A DNA stretch of 64,000 nucleotides from Brachybacterium sp. SGAir0954 (GCF_005490785.1 NZ_CP027295.1:992001-1056000); one strand, 5' to 3'. Shown: positions 23,717 through 32,515, counted from the first letter of the stretch. Program-made: numbers and translations. The notes: generated from the letters alone by a model not told the origin.

Positions 23717-24534
23717 TGGCCCGCACGACCCACGACGTCCTCAGCGTGGAATGGGTGCGCCTGGAGCTGCTGCGCACCGCCTACTCCACCCGCGGCGGCC
23801 TCTTCTCCCGCATGGACCCGCGCGTGGTCCTCGCCTGGTACCTGCTCATGGCGCTCGCCCCCTGGTTCACCCACTCCACCGGGGTGCTCGCCCTGCTGTT
23901 CGCGCTCGGCGCGGTCTCCGTGGCCCTCGCCCGGGTGGGCCCGCTCGTGCTGGGCCTGTTCCTCATCGGTCTGCTGGGCAACGTCGTGGGGCTGTTCGCC
24001 GCCTCGTTCCTGTTCGGCGGCGACCTGGGCACCCTCGTGGCGCTCGCGGAGCTGAACCTCAAGCTCGGCGCCGTGTCCATGGCCTCGATGGCGGCGTTCG
24101 TGTCCCTGGACCCGGAGAAGCTCTCCGACGCGCTGCTGTGGTTCCGCGCCCCGGAGCTGCTCGCCTTCGGCGTCTCCTACGGCTACCGCATGCTGCCGAT
24201 CCTCGTGGACGAGTACGTGACGGTCTTCGAGGGGCAGCGCCTGCGCCACGCCCCCGTGGAGCGACCGGGCCTGCTGGGATGGCGCGTGATCCTGCAGTGG
24301 TGCACGCTCGCGGTCACCGCGTTCTACCCGATCATGCTCAACACGGCGAAGAACGTGCGCACCACGGTCGAGGCCCTCGAGACCCGCGGCTTCACCTACG
24401 CCGCCGCGAACCCTGTGGGCCGGCGCCTGCGCCTGGCCTCCCTGCGCACCGCAGGCCTCGACTGGGTGGTGCTCGTGGTGAGCGTCGTGGCGGTGCTCGC
24501 CGCCTACCGGCTCGGGGCGCTGCTGCCCCTCTGA
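23716..24534 (+). CDS. ECF transporter transmembrane (T) component, EcfT
   Basis: 272 residues with several membrane segments (VLALLFALGAVSVALA, LVLGLFLIGLLGNVVGLFAA, LDWVVLVVSVVAVLAAYRLG). VEALETRGFTYAA matches the coupling helix that carries the A-R-G type motif of EcfT proteins and contacts the ATPases. The ATG shares bases with the stop of the ATPase gene, so the two are translationally coupled. Last gene of the HAD-S-A-T operon. Confidence 0.8.
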   Translation: MARTTHDVLSVEWVRLELLRTAYSTRGGLFSRMDPRVVLAWYLLMALAPWFTHSTGVLALLFALGAVSVALARVGPLVLGLFLIGLLGNVVGLFAASFLFGGDLGTLVALAELNLKLGAVSMASMAAFVSLDPEKLSDALLWFRAPELLAFGVSYGYRMLPILVDEYVTVFEGQRLRHAPVERPGLLGWRVILQWCTLAVTAFYPIMLNTAKNVRTTVEALETRGFTYAAANPVGRRLRLASLRTAGLDWVVLVVSVVAVLAAYRLGALLPL

Positions 24535-24571
24535 GCCCGAGCCGGCAGGCGGGGACCGGCGCCCGGCTCCC

Positions 24572-25129
24572 TCAGATCTCGTACTCGAGGAGATGGTGGT
24601 ACGTGCGGTTGCGGTACACCAGCGGCTCCTCGTGGGACAGCTGCGCCCTGTCTGCGGCGACGATCACGACGTGGCTGCCGCCCGCGGGGACCCGCTCCAG
24701 GATCCGGCCGCTGATCCAGCCGGCGGTGCCGTAGAGCACCGGCTCCCCGGTGGGCAGCTGGTGCCAGTCCACCTGGGCGAAGCGGTCGATGCCGGAGGTC
24801 GCGAAGACGGTCGAGAGCTGCCGCTGGTCCGCGGCGAGCAGGTTCACCGTGACCGTCGCCGAGCGGGACAGCGCGGGCCACGCGGAGGAGGTGTCGTTGA
24901 TGGAGAAGGCGAGCACCGCGGGCTGCGCGGACACGGAGATCACCGAGGTGGCGGTGAACCCGATCGGGCGGATCCCGTCGGTGAGGGTGATGACGGCGAC
25001 CCCCGCGGGGTGCCGGCGGAACAGGGCCGCGAAGGTCTCGCGGTCCAGGAGCCCGTCGGCGTCCGTCGGCCGACGGGCGGCGGGGGCCGTGGTCGGTGCG
25101 GTGGTGATGGTGGTGGTCTCAGGCGACAT
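24572..25129 (-). CDS. Flavin reductase family protein of the organosulfur operon
   Basis: 185 residues, paralogous to the gene at 17299-17853 (shared FRRHPAGVAV, GFTATSVISVSAQPAVLAFS, NLLAADQRQ). It should hand FMNH2 to the two LLM monooxygenases encoded just upstream, one of which it overlaps by 11 bp. GAGGAGG lies before the ATG. Last gene of the ssu-like operon. Confidence 0.85.
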   Translation of the reverse strand: MSPETTTITTAPTTAPAARRPTDADGLLDRETFAALFRRHPAGVAVITLTDGIRPIGFTATSVISVSAQPAVLAFSINDTSSAWPALSRSATVTVNLLAADQRQLSTVFATSGIDRFAQVDWHQLPTGEPVLYGTAGWISGRILERVPAGGSHVVIVAADRAQLSHEEPLVYRNRTYHHLLEYEI

Positions 25130-26252
25130 GGAGGGTCCTCCTCGATGCGGTGGTGGTGGCGGTGGAGCGCCCGGGCAGGAGCGGCAGCAGGTGCTCGCCG
25201 AGGCGCGCGACCTCCTGCAGGTACGGGGTGTCCGAGAGGATGAAGTGGGTGATCCCCCGGGAGCGGTAGGTGGTCAGGGCCGCGGCGATCTCCTGGTGCG
25301 AGCCGACGAGCCAGGTGGTCGCGGCGCCGCGGCCGCCCACCCGGGACGGGGCGGTGAAGAGGTTGTCGTCGAGCACGTCCTCGCCGGCGCCGAGGGCGTG
25401 GAGGCGGGACTGGCCCACCGACGCCTCCTGGGACAGGGCATCGGTCCCGCCGCCGTCGTGGCCGTCGACCGTCGCGGCGGCCTCCATCCCGCGCACACGG
25501 CGGCGCGCCTCCTGCCAGGCCTCCTCGGCGGTGTCGCGTGCGAGCACCGTGATCCGCAGCCCGAACTCGAGCGGGGCGTGCTCGCGGCCCACCTCCTCGC
25601 CGAGCGCCCGCAGCCGCTCGATCCGCGCGGAGATCGCGTCGTAGGGCTCGCCCCAGAACAGCTGCACGTCGGCCTGCGCGGCGGCGACCCGCTCGGCCTC
25701 GGCGGAGGCCCCGCCGAAGTACAGGGTCGGGTGGGTGCGCTCGCCGCGGACGACGGGCCGCCGCGACAGCCGCGCCCCGTCCAGGGAGTAGAAGCGGCCG
25801 TGGTGGGTGACGGACGGCTCGGTCCACAGGCGGCGCAGCACCTGCAGGAACTCCTCGGTGCGGGCGTAGCGGTCCGCCCGGGCGGTCACGGGGTCGCCGT
25901 ACTCGGCGACGGAGTCCGTGCCGGAGACGATGTTCAGCAGCGCCCGCCCCTCGGAGAGATGGTCGAGCGTCGCGGCCGACGCCGCGAGGTGCGCGGGGTC
26001 CCAGTAGCCGGGGCGCACGGCGGCGAGCGGGCGGAACGTCCGGGTGCGGGCCGCGAGGGCGGTCGCCACCGTGAGCGTGTCGGGACGGTGCCAGCCGGTG
26101 CCGATCAGGGCGCCGCCGAACCCCGCCCGCTCCACGGCGAGGGCGTGCTCCGTGAGGGTGTCGAGGCTGTCGTGGTCCTCGCGCACCTCGTCCCCGCGGT
26201 GGCCCGGGTCGATCTGGTTGGGCACGTACCAGAGGTAGGTCTCCTCGGACAT
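25119..26252 (-). CDS. LLM-class flavin-dependent monooxygenase, SsuD-like
   Basis: 377 residues related to alkanesulfonate monooxygenase SsuD. Characteristic parts are EHALAVERAGFGGALIGTGW, RTFRPLAAVRPGYWDPAHLA, GRALLNIVSGTDSVAEYGDP and THPTLYFGGASAEAERVAA. It cleaves the carbon-sulfur bond of sulfonates with FMNH2 and O2 in known relatives. ATG 26252 was chosen; a GTG at 26261 overlaps the upstream stop and could also serve. Substrate range here is unknown. Confidence 0.85.
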   Translation of the reverse strand: MSEETYLWYVPNQIDPGHRGDEVREDHDSLDTLTEHALAVERAGFGGALIGTGWHRPDTLTVATALAARTRTFRPLAAVRPGYWDPAHLAASAATLDHLSEGRALLNIVSGTDSVAEYGDPVTARADRYARTEEFLQVLRRLWTEPSVTHHGRFYSLDGARLSRRPVVRGERTHPTLYFGGASAEAERVAAAQADVQLFWGEPYDAISARIERLRALGEEVGREHAPLEFGLRITVLARDTAEEAWQEARRRVRGMEAAATVDGHDGGGTDALSQEASVGQSRLHALGAGEDVLDDNLFTAPSRVGGRGAATTWLVGSHQEIAAALTTYRSRGITHFILSDTPYLQEVARLGEHLLPLLPGRSTATTTASRRTLHVA

Positions 26253-26257
26253 CGCCG

Positions 26258-27679
26258 TCACCGCGTCCCGGCCTCGGCGAGCGGGCGTCCGAACCCAGGT
26301 GCGGCGGGCGCGGCGGACGGGGCGGCGCGGCGCTCGGGCTCCGCGGGCAGTCCCAGGCCGTAATGCCCGCGCAGGGTGGTGGCCTCGTACTCGGTGCGGA
26401 ACAGGCCACGCTCCCGCAGGATCGGCACCACCTGGTCCACGAACTCGGTCAGGCCCGAGGGGAGCACGGCGGGCATGATGTTGAAGCCGTCGGCCGCGCC
26501 GGCCTCGAACCAGGACTGCAGGGCGTCCGCGATCTGCTCCGGGGTGCCGGCGAGGGTGCGGTGGCCACGGCCGCCGGCGAGGCGGCCGATCAGCTCGCGC
26601 ACCGTGAGCTCCTCGCGGCGGGCGAGGTCGACGATCAGGGTGTAGCGGGACTTCGCGCCCTCGATCTGATCCTCGGTCGGCAGGTCCTCCGGGAGACGGT
26701 CGTCCAGGCCGAGCGACCCCTCGGGCAGGCGCAGGGTGCGGGTGAGCTGCGTGAGGGCGTAGCGGGGGTGGACCAGGTCGTCGAGCTCCCGCTCCTTCTC
26801 CCGCGCCTCCGCCTCGGTCGCGCCGATCACCGGCACCAGCCCCGGCAGGATCTTCACCCCCTCGGGGTCCCGCCCGTGGGCGACCGCCCGGCGGCGCACA
26901 TCGGCGGCGAAGTCGACGGCGTCCTCGAGCCGCTGGTGGGCGGTGAACACCGCCTCGGCGGTGCGGGCGGCGAGGTCGCGGCCCGCCTCGGAGGAGCCGG
27001 CCTGCACGAGCACCGGATGCACCTGCGGGCTGCGCTGCACGTTCAGCGGGCCCGCGACCCGGTAGTAGGTCCCGACGTGGTCCGTGGCGTGCACCTTCGC
27101 GGCGTCGCCCCAGACGGCGGCCTCCTGGTCCGCGAGCACGGCGTCGGCCTCCCAGCCGGACCAGAGCGAGCGCACCACGTCGAGGAACTCCTCGGCGCGC
27201 CGGTAGCGGTCCTCGTGCGCGGGCAGCTCCTCGAGACCGAAGTTGCGCGCCGCGTCGAGGGTCGCGGTGGTGACGATGTTCCACCCCACCCGGCCGTGGC
27301 TGATGTGGTCGAGGGAGGCGAAGCGCCGGGCGAGGTTGTAGGGGCTGTTGTAGCTGGTCGAGGCGGTGGCGATGAGCCCGATCCGCTCGGTCGCGACGGC
27401 GATCGCGCTGAGCAGGGTGAGCGGCTCGAGACCGCCGGAGGGCCGGCGCCCCACCTCCCCGCCGAGCACCGGGGAGTCGGCGAAGAAGATCGCGTCGAAG
27501 GTGCCGCGCTCGGCGGTGCGGGCGAGGTCGATGAAGTGGTCCACGTCGGTTCCGGCGCGGGGATCCGCCCCCGGGAGCCGCCAGGCGGCCTCGTGGTGGC
27601 CGCCGGTCATGAGGAAGGCGTTGAGGTGGAGCCGGCGGGGTGAACCGGTCGAACGGGGTCGGCGGGGTGAGGCGGTCAT
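26258..27679 (-). CDS. LLM-class monooxygenase, NtaA/SnaA/DszA type
   Basis: 473 residues. The order LHLNAFLMTGGHHEAAWRLP, FDAIFFADSPVL, TASTSYNSPYNLARRFASLD, RVGWNIVTTATLDAARNFG and PVLVQAGSSEAGRDLAARTA is diagnostic of the nitrilotriacetate/dibenzothiophene-sulfone monooxygenase group. It uses reduced flavin from the operon's flavin reductase. Its start overlaps the stop of the SsuB-like gene. The 40-residue Ala/Pro-rich tail is unusual. Likely role: attack on an organosulfur compound imported by the adjacent ABC transporter. Confidence 0.85.
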   Translation of the reverse strand: MTASPRRPRSTGSPRRLHLNAFLMTGGHHEAAWRLPGADPRAGTDVDHFIDLARTAERGTFDAIFFADSPVLGGEVGRRPSGGLEPLTLLSAIAVATERIGLIATASTSYNSPYNLARRFASLDHISHGRVGWNIVTTATLDAARNFGLEELPAHEDRYRRAEEFLDVVRSLWSGWEADAVLADQEAAVWGDAAKVHATDHVGTYYRVAGPLNVQRSPQVHPVLVQAGSSEAGRDLAARTAEAVFTAHQRLEDAVDFAADVRRRAVAHGRDPEGVKILPGLVPVIGATEAEAREKERELDDLVHPRYALTQLTRTLRLPEGSLGLDDRLPEDLPTEDQIEGAKSRYTLIVDLARREELTVRELIGRLAGGRGHRTLAGTPEQIADALQSWFEAGAADGFNIMPAVLPSGLTEFVDQVVPILRERGLFRTEYEATTLRGHYGLGLPAEPERRAAPSAAPAAPGFGRPLAEAGTR

Positions 27680-28449
27680 GACGAGGTCCTTCCGGAGAGG
27701 GAGGCGGGGGAGGTGACGGGGGCGCCGATGCCGAGGGCGGCGAGCAGCCTCGCCCGGTACCGGGACACGTCGGGATGCTCCGCGGTGCGCTCGGCGGGCA
27801 GGTCGATCCGCAGGTCCAGCGAGAACGCGCCGTCCTCGATGACGAGCACCCGGTCGGCGAGCAGCACGGCCTCGTCGACGTCGTGGGTGACCAGCAGCAC
27901 GGCCGGTCCGTGGGTACGCAGCAGGGCGCGCAGGAGCGCGTGCATCCGGATCCGGGTGAGCGCGTCGAGGGCCCCGAAGGGCTCGTCGGCCAGCAGCAGC
28001 TGCGGCTCGCCCACGAGGGAGCGGGCGAGGGCCGCGCGCTGCTGCTCGCCGCCGGAGAGCTCATGGGGCCAGGCGCGCTCGCGGCCGGCGAGCCCCACCT
28101 CCGCGAGCATCGCCCGGCCGCGCTCCCGGGCGGCGGCGCCGGACTGGCCCAGCACCACGTTGTCCAGCAGCCGCAGCCACGGCAGCAGCCGGGAGTCCTG
28201 GAACACGAGGGAGACCCGCTCGGGGACGAGCACCTCCCCGGAGCCGTCGACGGTGTCGTCGAGCCCGGCGACGGCGCGCAGCAGGGTCGACTTCCCCGAG
28301 CCGCTGCGCCCGATCAGCGCGACGAACTCGCCGCGGCCGATCTCGAGGTTCACGCCGTCGAGCACGTGGCGCTCGCCGAAGGAGCGGCGCAGGGCGGTGG
28401 TGCGCAGCACGGCGGGGGGCGCGGTCAGCTCGCGAGGGTGCGTCGCCAT
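27676..28449 (-). CDS. Sulfonate/nitrate-type ABC transporter ATPase, SsuB-like
   Basis: 257 residues with Walker A LIGRSGSGKST, Q-loop SLVFQDSRLLPW, signature ELSGGEQQR, Walker B LLLADEPFGALD and the switch histidine in LLVTHDVDEA, all of the SsuB/TauB group. It energises import by the neighbouring permease. The gene overlaps the permease gene by 25 bp and the downstream LLM gene by 4 bp. Confidence 0.9.
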   Translation of the reverse strand: MATHPRELTAPPAVLRTTALRRSFGERHVLDGVNLEIGRGEFVALIGRSGSGKSTLLRAVAGLDDTVDGSGEVLVPERVSLVFQDSRLLPWLRLLDNVVLGQSGAAARERGRAMLAEVGLAGRERAWPHELSGGEQQRAALARSLVGEPQLLLADEPFGALDALTRIRMHALLRALLRTHGPAVLLVTHDVDEAVLLADRVLVIEDGAFSLDLRIDLPAERTAEHPDVSRYRARLLAALGIGAPVTSPASLSGRTSS

Positions 28450-29333
28450 GAGAGGACCCTCCTCTCGAGCAGACGCACCAGGGCGTCGGAGGTGAAGCCG
28501 AAGATCCCGTAGACCACGAGCCCCACGAGGATGATGTCGGACTGCGCGTACAGCTGGGCCTGCGACATCATGTAGCCGATCCCGGAGGTGGCGTTGATGG
28601 TCTCGACGACGATCAGCGCCATCCAGGAGCCGACGACCGCGAGGCGGAAGCCCACGAAGAAGCCGGGCAGCGCACCGGGCAGCAGCACCGAGCGCACGTA
28701 CTGCCAGCGGGTCAGGCCCAACGACTCCGCGAGCTCGATGTGCTTGGTGTCGATGCCGGTCAGGGCGCTGTAGGTGTTGATGTAGATCGGGATGAGCACG
28801 CCCAGCGCGACGATCGTCACCTTGAACTCCTCGCCGATGCCGAGCCAGAGGATCAGCAGCGGGATCAGGGCGAGGTTCGGGATGGCGCGCTTGACCTGCA
28901 GGGTGCCGTCCACGAGGGACTCGCCGACGCGGGTCAGGCCCGCGACGACGGCGAGCACCACGCCCGCGACGGTGCCCAGCGCGAGCCCCAGCACCGCCCG
29001 GCCCAGGGAGGCGCCGACGTGGGTGGCGAGGGTGCCGTCCTGCAGCAGCCCCCAGCCGCTGACCGCGACGACGTCGGGCCCCGTGAGCAGGCGCGGGTCG
29101 AGCAGCCCGGCGCTCGCGGCGACCTGCCACACGAGCAGCACGAGCAGCGGGCCGGCGAGCCGCGCGCCGGGGAACAGGCGGCCGCGGCCGAGCCGTCGCC
29201 GGCGGGACTGCGGGGAGATGCGCGGGGCCTCGAGCGCCGCGGGGGCGGAGGCCTCCGCCACCCGGTCGGGGCCCGCGACCGCCGGCGCGGCGGCGCGCCC
29301 GCGGGCGAGGGCGGGGATCAGCGTGCCGGTCAT
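28425..29333 (-). CDS. Sulfonate/nitrate-type ABC transporter permease, SsuC-like
   Basis: 302 residues with six membrane segments after a basic, Ala-rich 60-residue N-terminus. The EAA loop that docks to the ATPase reads ELAESLGLTRWQYVRSVLLPG. Other typical parts are AIPNLALIPLLILWLGIGEE and GIGYMMSQAQLYAQSD. Its ATG overlaps the stop of the binding-protein gene by 4 bp. Confidence 0.9.
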   Translation of the reverse strand: MTGTLIPALARGRAAAPAVAGPDRVAEASAPAALEAPRISPQSRRRRLGRGRLFPGARLAGPLLVLLVWQVAASAGLLDPRLLTGPDVVAVSGWGLLQDGTLATHVGASLGRAVLGLALGTVAGVVLAVVAGLTRVGESLVDGTLQVKRAIPNLALIPLLILWLGIGEEFKVTIVALGVLIPIYINTYSALTGIDTKHIELAESLGLTRWQYVRSVLLPGALPGFFVGFRLAVVGSWMALIVVETINATSGIGYMMSQAQLYAQSDIILVGLVVYGIFGFTSDALVRLLERRVLSWRRTLAS

Positions 29334-30416
29334 GACGCGTCCTCCACGTAGTCGGCGCCGACGGCCTGGACCGCGACGTCCTCGAAGCGACGATCGAAGA
29401 GGTCCTCCGCGTCGAAGTCACCCGTGATGAACCCGCCGTCGATCAGCAGCTGCTGGGAGGAGCGGGCCCACTCCACGGCGATATCCCAGCTGCGCGGGAA
29501 GCGCGGGGCGCCGATCCGGGACCAGATCCGCTCGGCGTCCTCGGCGGTCACGCCCTCGGTGTCGACGTAGTAGAACTGCTTCCAGTCCTCCGCGTGCTCC
29601 CAGGCCCACACCTGGCTCTGCGCCCAGACCCGTACGTAGTCGCGGATCGCGAGCACGTTCGCCTCGTCGGCGAGCACGGTGGTGGGCGCCCACAGAACGG
29701 TGAGGAGATCGGGGACCTCGGAGGGCAGCGCGATCGCGCCGTCGGCCCCGTACTGGTCGATGTACTTGGTGACCTGGGGCTCGCTGAGCGGGGCCACGTC
29801 CACCTGCCCGCCCTGGAGGGCGGTGAGGAACTGCGTGCTCGGGAGGTCCACGAGCTCCACGTCGGCGTAGGCGATCCCGGCCTCCTGCAGGGTGCGCAGC
29901 ACGGTGTCGCCCTGGGACTGGCCCTGGGAGAAGGCGATGCGCCTCCCGGTGAAGTCGGCGACCTCGGCGATGCCGCTGCCGGTGGCGGTGGCGAACACGT
30001 AGGAGGGGTCTGGCCGCTCGAGCACGGCGACGATCTGGGCCTCGAAGCCGATCTCGCGCGCCGTGATCGGCGGGATGATCGCGTTGGAGGCGAGGTCGAG
30101 GGACTGGGCGCGGAACGCCTGGATGACGTCCGGGCCGGCCCCCCCCGTTGACCCACTCGCCGATCGTGAAGGCGGGGCCATCGATCGCATCCCCGGCGGC
30201 CTCGAGCTGCAGCTGGGTGGTGCGGCCGGCGATGCGCAGCACGGTGTCGGCCGACGGTGCGCCGGTGGGGATCGGCGCGGAGGTGGAGTACCCGGCGGCG
30301 TCCGAGCTGGAGGAGGCACAGCCGGCGAGGGACAGCATCACCCCGCCGAGCGCGAGGGCGTGGCGGCGGGTCGGGTGGAGCGGTGGGCCGGCGGGGGACG
30401 GGTGTCGTCTGCTCAT
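29330..30416 (-). pseudogene. SsuA-like sulfonate-binding lipoprotein, frameshifted in a G8 run
   Basis: The N-terminal part in one frame starts at ATG 30416 (MSRRHPSPAGPP, lipobox LSLAGCASS) and reads to GEWVNGGG. The rest (PDVIQAFRAQSLDLASNAII through VGADYVEDAS) is in another frame. The switch falls in a run of eight C on the plus strand (30139-30146). With seven, the sequence would read straight through EWVNGGAGPDVIQAF and give an intact binding protein of about 360 residues. So this is either a sequencing error, a recent mutation, or slippage that switches uptake. It would capture sulfonates outside the cell for the permease and ATPase encoded next. Confidence 0.8.
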
Positions 30417-30474
30417 CGGGTTCCTCGGGGACGGGCCGCCCGGACAATGGTCAGGCTTTTGGGCGACATAAGGA

Positions 30475-30513
30475 ACCCTAGGGGGTGGGTGGGGTGGCGT
30501 CACGTCTGTGACG
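30475..30513 (-). promoter_or_regulatory. Promoter and palindromic operator of the organosulfur operon
   Basis: Read leftward, TAGGGT (30480-30475) is a TAnnnT -10 box. The perfect palindrome CGTCAC-gtct-GTGACG in plus-strand terms (30498-30513) occupies the -35 position, 17 bp away. The same 20 nt motif, apart from its central 4 nt, stands at the same place before the flavin reductase gene at 17.3 kb. A position over -35 fits an activator or a repressor. Confidence 0.6.
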
Positions 30514-30576
30514 GCAGAAGGCCCCACGGGGTTCATACGGCCTGGTCGGCCCGTGCGCGGTCCTGACACACGAGAA

Positions 30577-30629
30577 GGACGTGAGGAGCACGCGCCCTGT
30601 CATGCACAGGGCAGGTGCTCCTCACGTCC
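30577..30629 (-). terminator. Double hairpin terminator after metS
   Basis: A 15 bp perfect outer stem (GGACGTGAGGAGCAC and its complement) encloses an inner GCCCTGT-catgc-ACAGGGC hairpin. It lies 41 nt beyond the leftward metS stop and before the ssu-like promoter region. Confidence 0.75.
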
Positions 30630-30669
30630 TCCGTGGGGCGGCGGCGCCGGAACCGGTCGCCGCCGAGGG

Positions 30670-30780
30670 TCAGTCCTCGGTCGCCTCGGGGTGGCGCACG
30701 ATGTTGATCACGGCGGCGACGAGGCCGCCCCAGACGGTGACGATCGCGACGATCATCATGACGACGGCGGATGCGGACAC
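30670..30780 (-). CDS. metS: MetS-type small subunit of methionine/alanine importer
   Basis: Only 36 residues: it starts at GTG 30780 with AAGGAGG 6 nt upstream, and reads as a single membrane helix (VVMMIVAIVTVWGGLVAAVI) ending NIVRHPEATED. In Corynebacterium the MetP transporter needs a similarly tiny MetS partner, and this ORF lies 47 bp downstream of a MetP-like gene in the same direction. Length, hydrophobicity and position support the call. Confidence 0.85.
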   Translation of the reverse strand: MSASAVVMMIVAIVTVWGGLVAAVINIVRHPEATED

Positions 30781-30827
30781 GGGGTCCTCCTTCGGTCGGA
30801 GCGGCGAGAGCGGGCGGAGCGGGACGA

Positions 30828-32477
30828 TCAGCGACGGGCCGCGGAGCGCAGCTCGTGCGGGGTGGTGGCGTCGGCCCGGGTCTCGAGGCCCTGCCCGGCC
30901 ACGACCTCCGGGGCGATCGGGTCGCCGTCGGAGTCGTCCTTGAACAGGTTCGAGGTCGCGGGCCATGGCAGCAGCGACAGGGCGATGCCCGCCACGAGCA
31001 GCGCGAGCGCCATCAGCCAGCCGAACACCACGATGAACCAGCCCGGGTACCCCGAGTAGGTGGTGGGCGAGGTGATCAGGTCGATCGTCGAGGAGACCAG
31101 CGAGACGCCCAGGACGACCGGTGCGATCAGGCCCACGCACACGAGCCACCAGCGGCCGATCGGGAAGGTGCCCCGATGGTTGAGGTGGTCGCGCAGGGTG
31201 GGCAGGCCGCGCACCACGTAGGTGACCACGATGGTGGAGACCAGTGCCGCCGCGACGATGCCGTACTCGTTGGCCCACTTGTCCAGCACGTCCAGCAGGG
31301 GCATGCCCATGGTCGTGGAGAACAGGGCCGTGGAGACCACCGCGAGCGGCACGCACACCCACAGCGTGGAGGAGATGCGGGAGAGCCCGAACTTGTCCTG
31401 GATCGCGGCGATGACGACCTCGACGATCGAGATCAGCGAGGTGAAGCCGGCGAGCACGAGCGAGCCGAAGAACAGCACGCCGATCAGGGCGCCGGCGGGC
31501 GCCTCGGAGATGATCGTCGGGAAGGCGATGAACGCGAGGCCGATCCCCGAGGAGACCACCTCGGAGACCTGCACGCCCTGTGCCTGCGCCATGAAGCCGA
31601 GCGCGGAGAACACGCCGATGCCGCACAGGATCTCGAAGCCCGAGTTCGCGAAGCCCACCACGAGGCCGGAGCCGGTGAGGTCGGTCTTCTTCTTGAGGTA
31701 CGAGGAGTAGGTGAGCATGATGCCGAAGGCGACGGACAGCGAGAAGAAGATCTGGCCGTAGGCGGCGACCCACACGCCCGGGGAGAGCAGCGCGGCCCAG
31801 TGCGGGCGGAACAGCGCCTCGAGGCCGTCGATCGCGCCGGGCAGGAACAGTGCCCGGATCACGAGGATGACGAACATGATCACGAGCAGCGGGATGAACA
31901 CGACCGAGCTCGCGGAGATGCCCTTCTGCACGCCGAGCGCCATGACGACGATCGTCGCGATCCACACGACGACCATCGACACCAGCACCGCGGGCACCAC
32001 GTCGAAGGAGATGTGCACGTCCGTGCCGGAGAGGGCCTGCGTGTACTGGCCGAAGAAGGCGTTCGGGTCATCGCCCCAGCGCTGGTCCAGCGAGAAGATC
32101 ATGTAGTTCGTGGCCCACGCGAGGATCAGCGCGTAGTACAGCGCGATGACCAGGGCGATGAGCACCTGCCACCAGCCGATGAACTCGGTCCAGCGGCGGA
32201 ACCGGCGCCAGGCCGCGGGGGCGGATCCGCGCCAGCGGTGGCCGATCGCGTAGTCGAGGAAGAGCAGCGGGATGCCGGCCGTGAGCAGGGCGACGAGGTA
32301 CGGCAGGATGAACGCGCCGCCGCCGTTCTCGTAGGCCACGGCGGGGAAGCGCCAGATGTTGCCGAGGCCCACGGCGGAGCCGATGGCCGCGAAGATGAAC
32401 GAGGTGCGCCCCGAGAAGGCGCCGCGGTCGGCGCGGCGGGCGCCGGCCTCGGCGGGTGCGGGGGAGTGTGCGCTCAA
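30828..32477 (-). CDS. metP: NSS-family sodium-dependent transporter, MetP-like
   Basis: 549 residues with about twelve membrane segments. The N-terminal FIFAAIGSAVGLGNIWRFPA is the sodium- and substrate-binding first helix of neurotransmitter:sodium symporters, followed by ENGGGAFILPYLVALLTAGIP. With the small MetS partner downstream it probably imports methionine and alanine. The start is TTG 32477 with GGAGG 9 nt upstream; no better start exists before the Gly/Pro-rich out-of-family sequence. A perfect 18 bp palindrome lies in the leader. Confidence 0.85.
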   Translation of the reverse strand: MSAHSPAPAEAGARRADRGAFSGRTSFIFAAIGSAVGLGNIWRFPAVAYENGGGAFILPYLVALLTAGIPLLFLDYAIGHRWRGSAPAAWRRFRRWTEFIGWWQVLIALVIALYYALILAWATNYMIFSLDQRWGDDPNAFFGQYTQALSGTDVHISFDVVPAVLVSMVVVWIATIVVMALGVQKGISASSVVFIPLLVIMFVILVIRALFLPGAIDGLEALFRPHWAALLSPGVWVAAYGQIFFSLSVAFGIMLTYSSYLKKKTDLTGSGLVVGFANSGFEILCGIGVFSALGFMAQAQGVQVSEVVSSGIGLAFIAFPTIISEAPAGALIGVLFFGSLVLAGFTSLISIVEVVIAAIQDKFGLSRISSTLWVCVPLAVVSTALFSTTMGMPLLDVLDKWANEYGIVAAALVSTIVVTYVVRGLPTLRDHLNHRGTFPIGRWWLVCVGLIAPVVLGVSLVSSTIDLITSPTTYSGYPGWFIVVFGWLMALALLVAGIALSLLPWPATSNLFKDDSDGDPIAPEVVAGQGLETRADATTPHELRSAARR

Positions 32478-32497
32478 GGAGATCGCCTCCGGAGGAT

Positions 32498-32515
32498 CTG
32501 CGCCCGCGGGCGCAG
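32498..32515. repeat. 18 bp perfect palindrome in the metP leader
   Basis: CTGCGCCCGCGGGCGCAG lies 21 nt upstream of the metP TTG, next to its Shine-Dalgarno region. It could be an operator or a hairpin limiting ribosome access. The rest of the 32478-32711 gap is G-rich with only a weak hairpin (CCCTGCC / GGCAGGG at 32563-32580) that may end the ulaA transcript. Confidence 0.45.
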
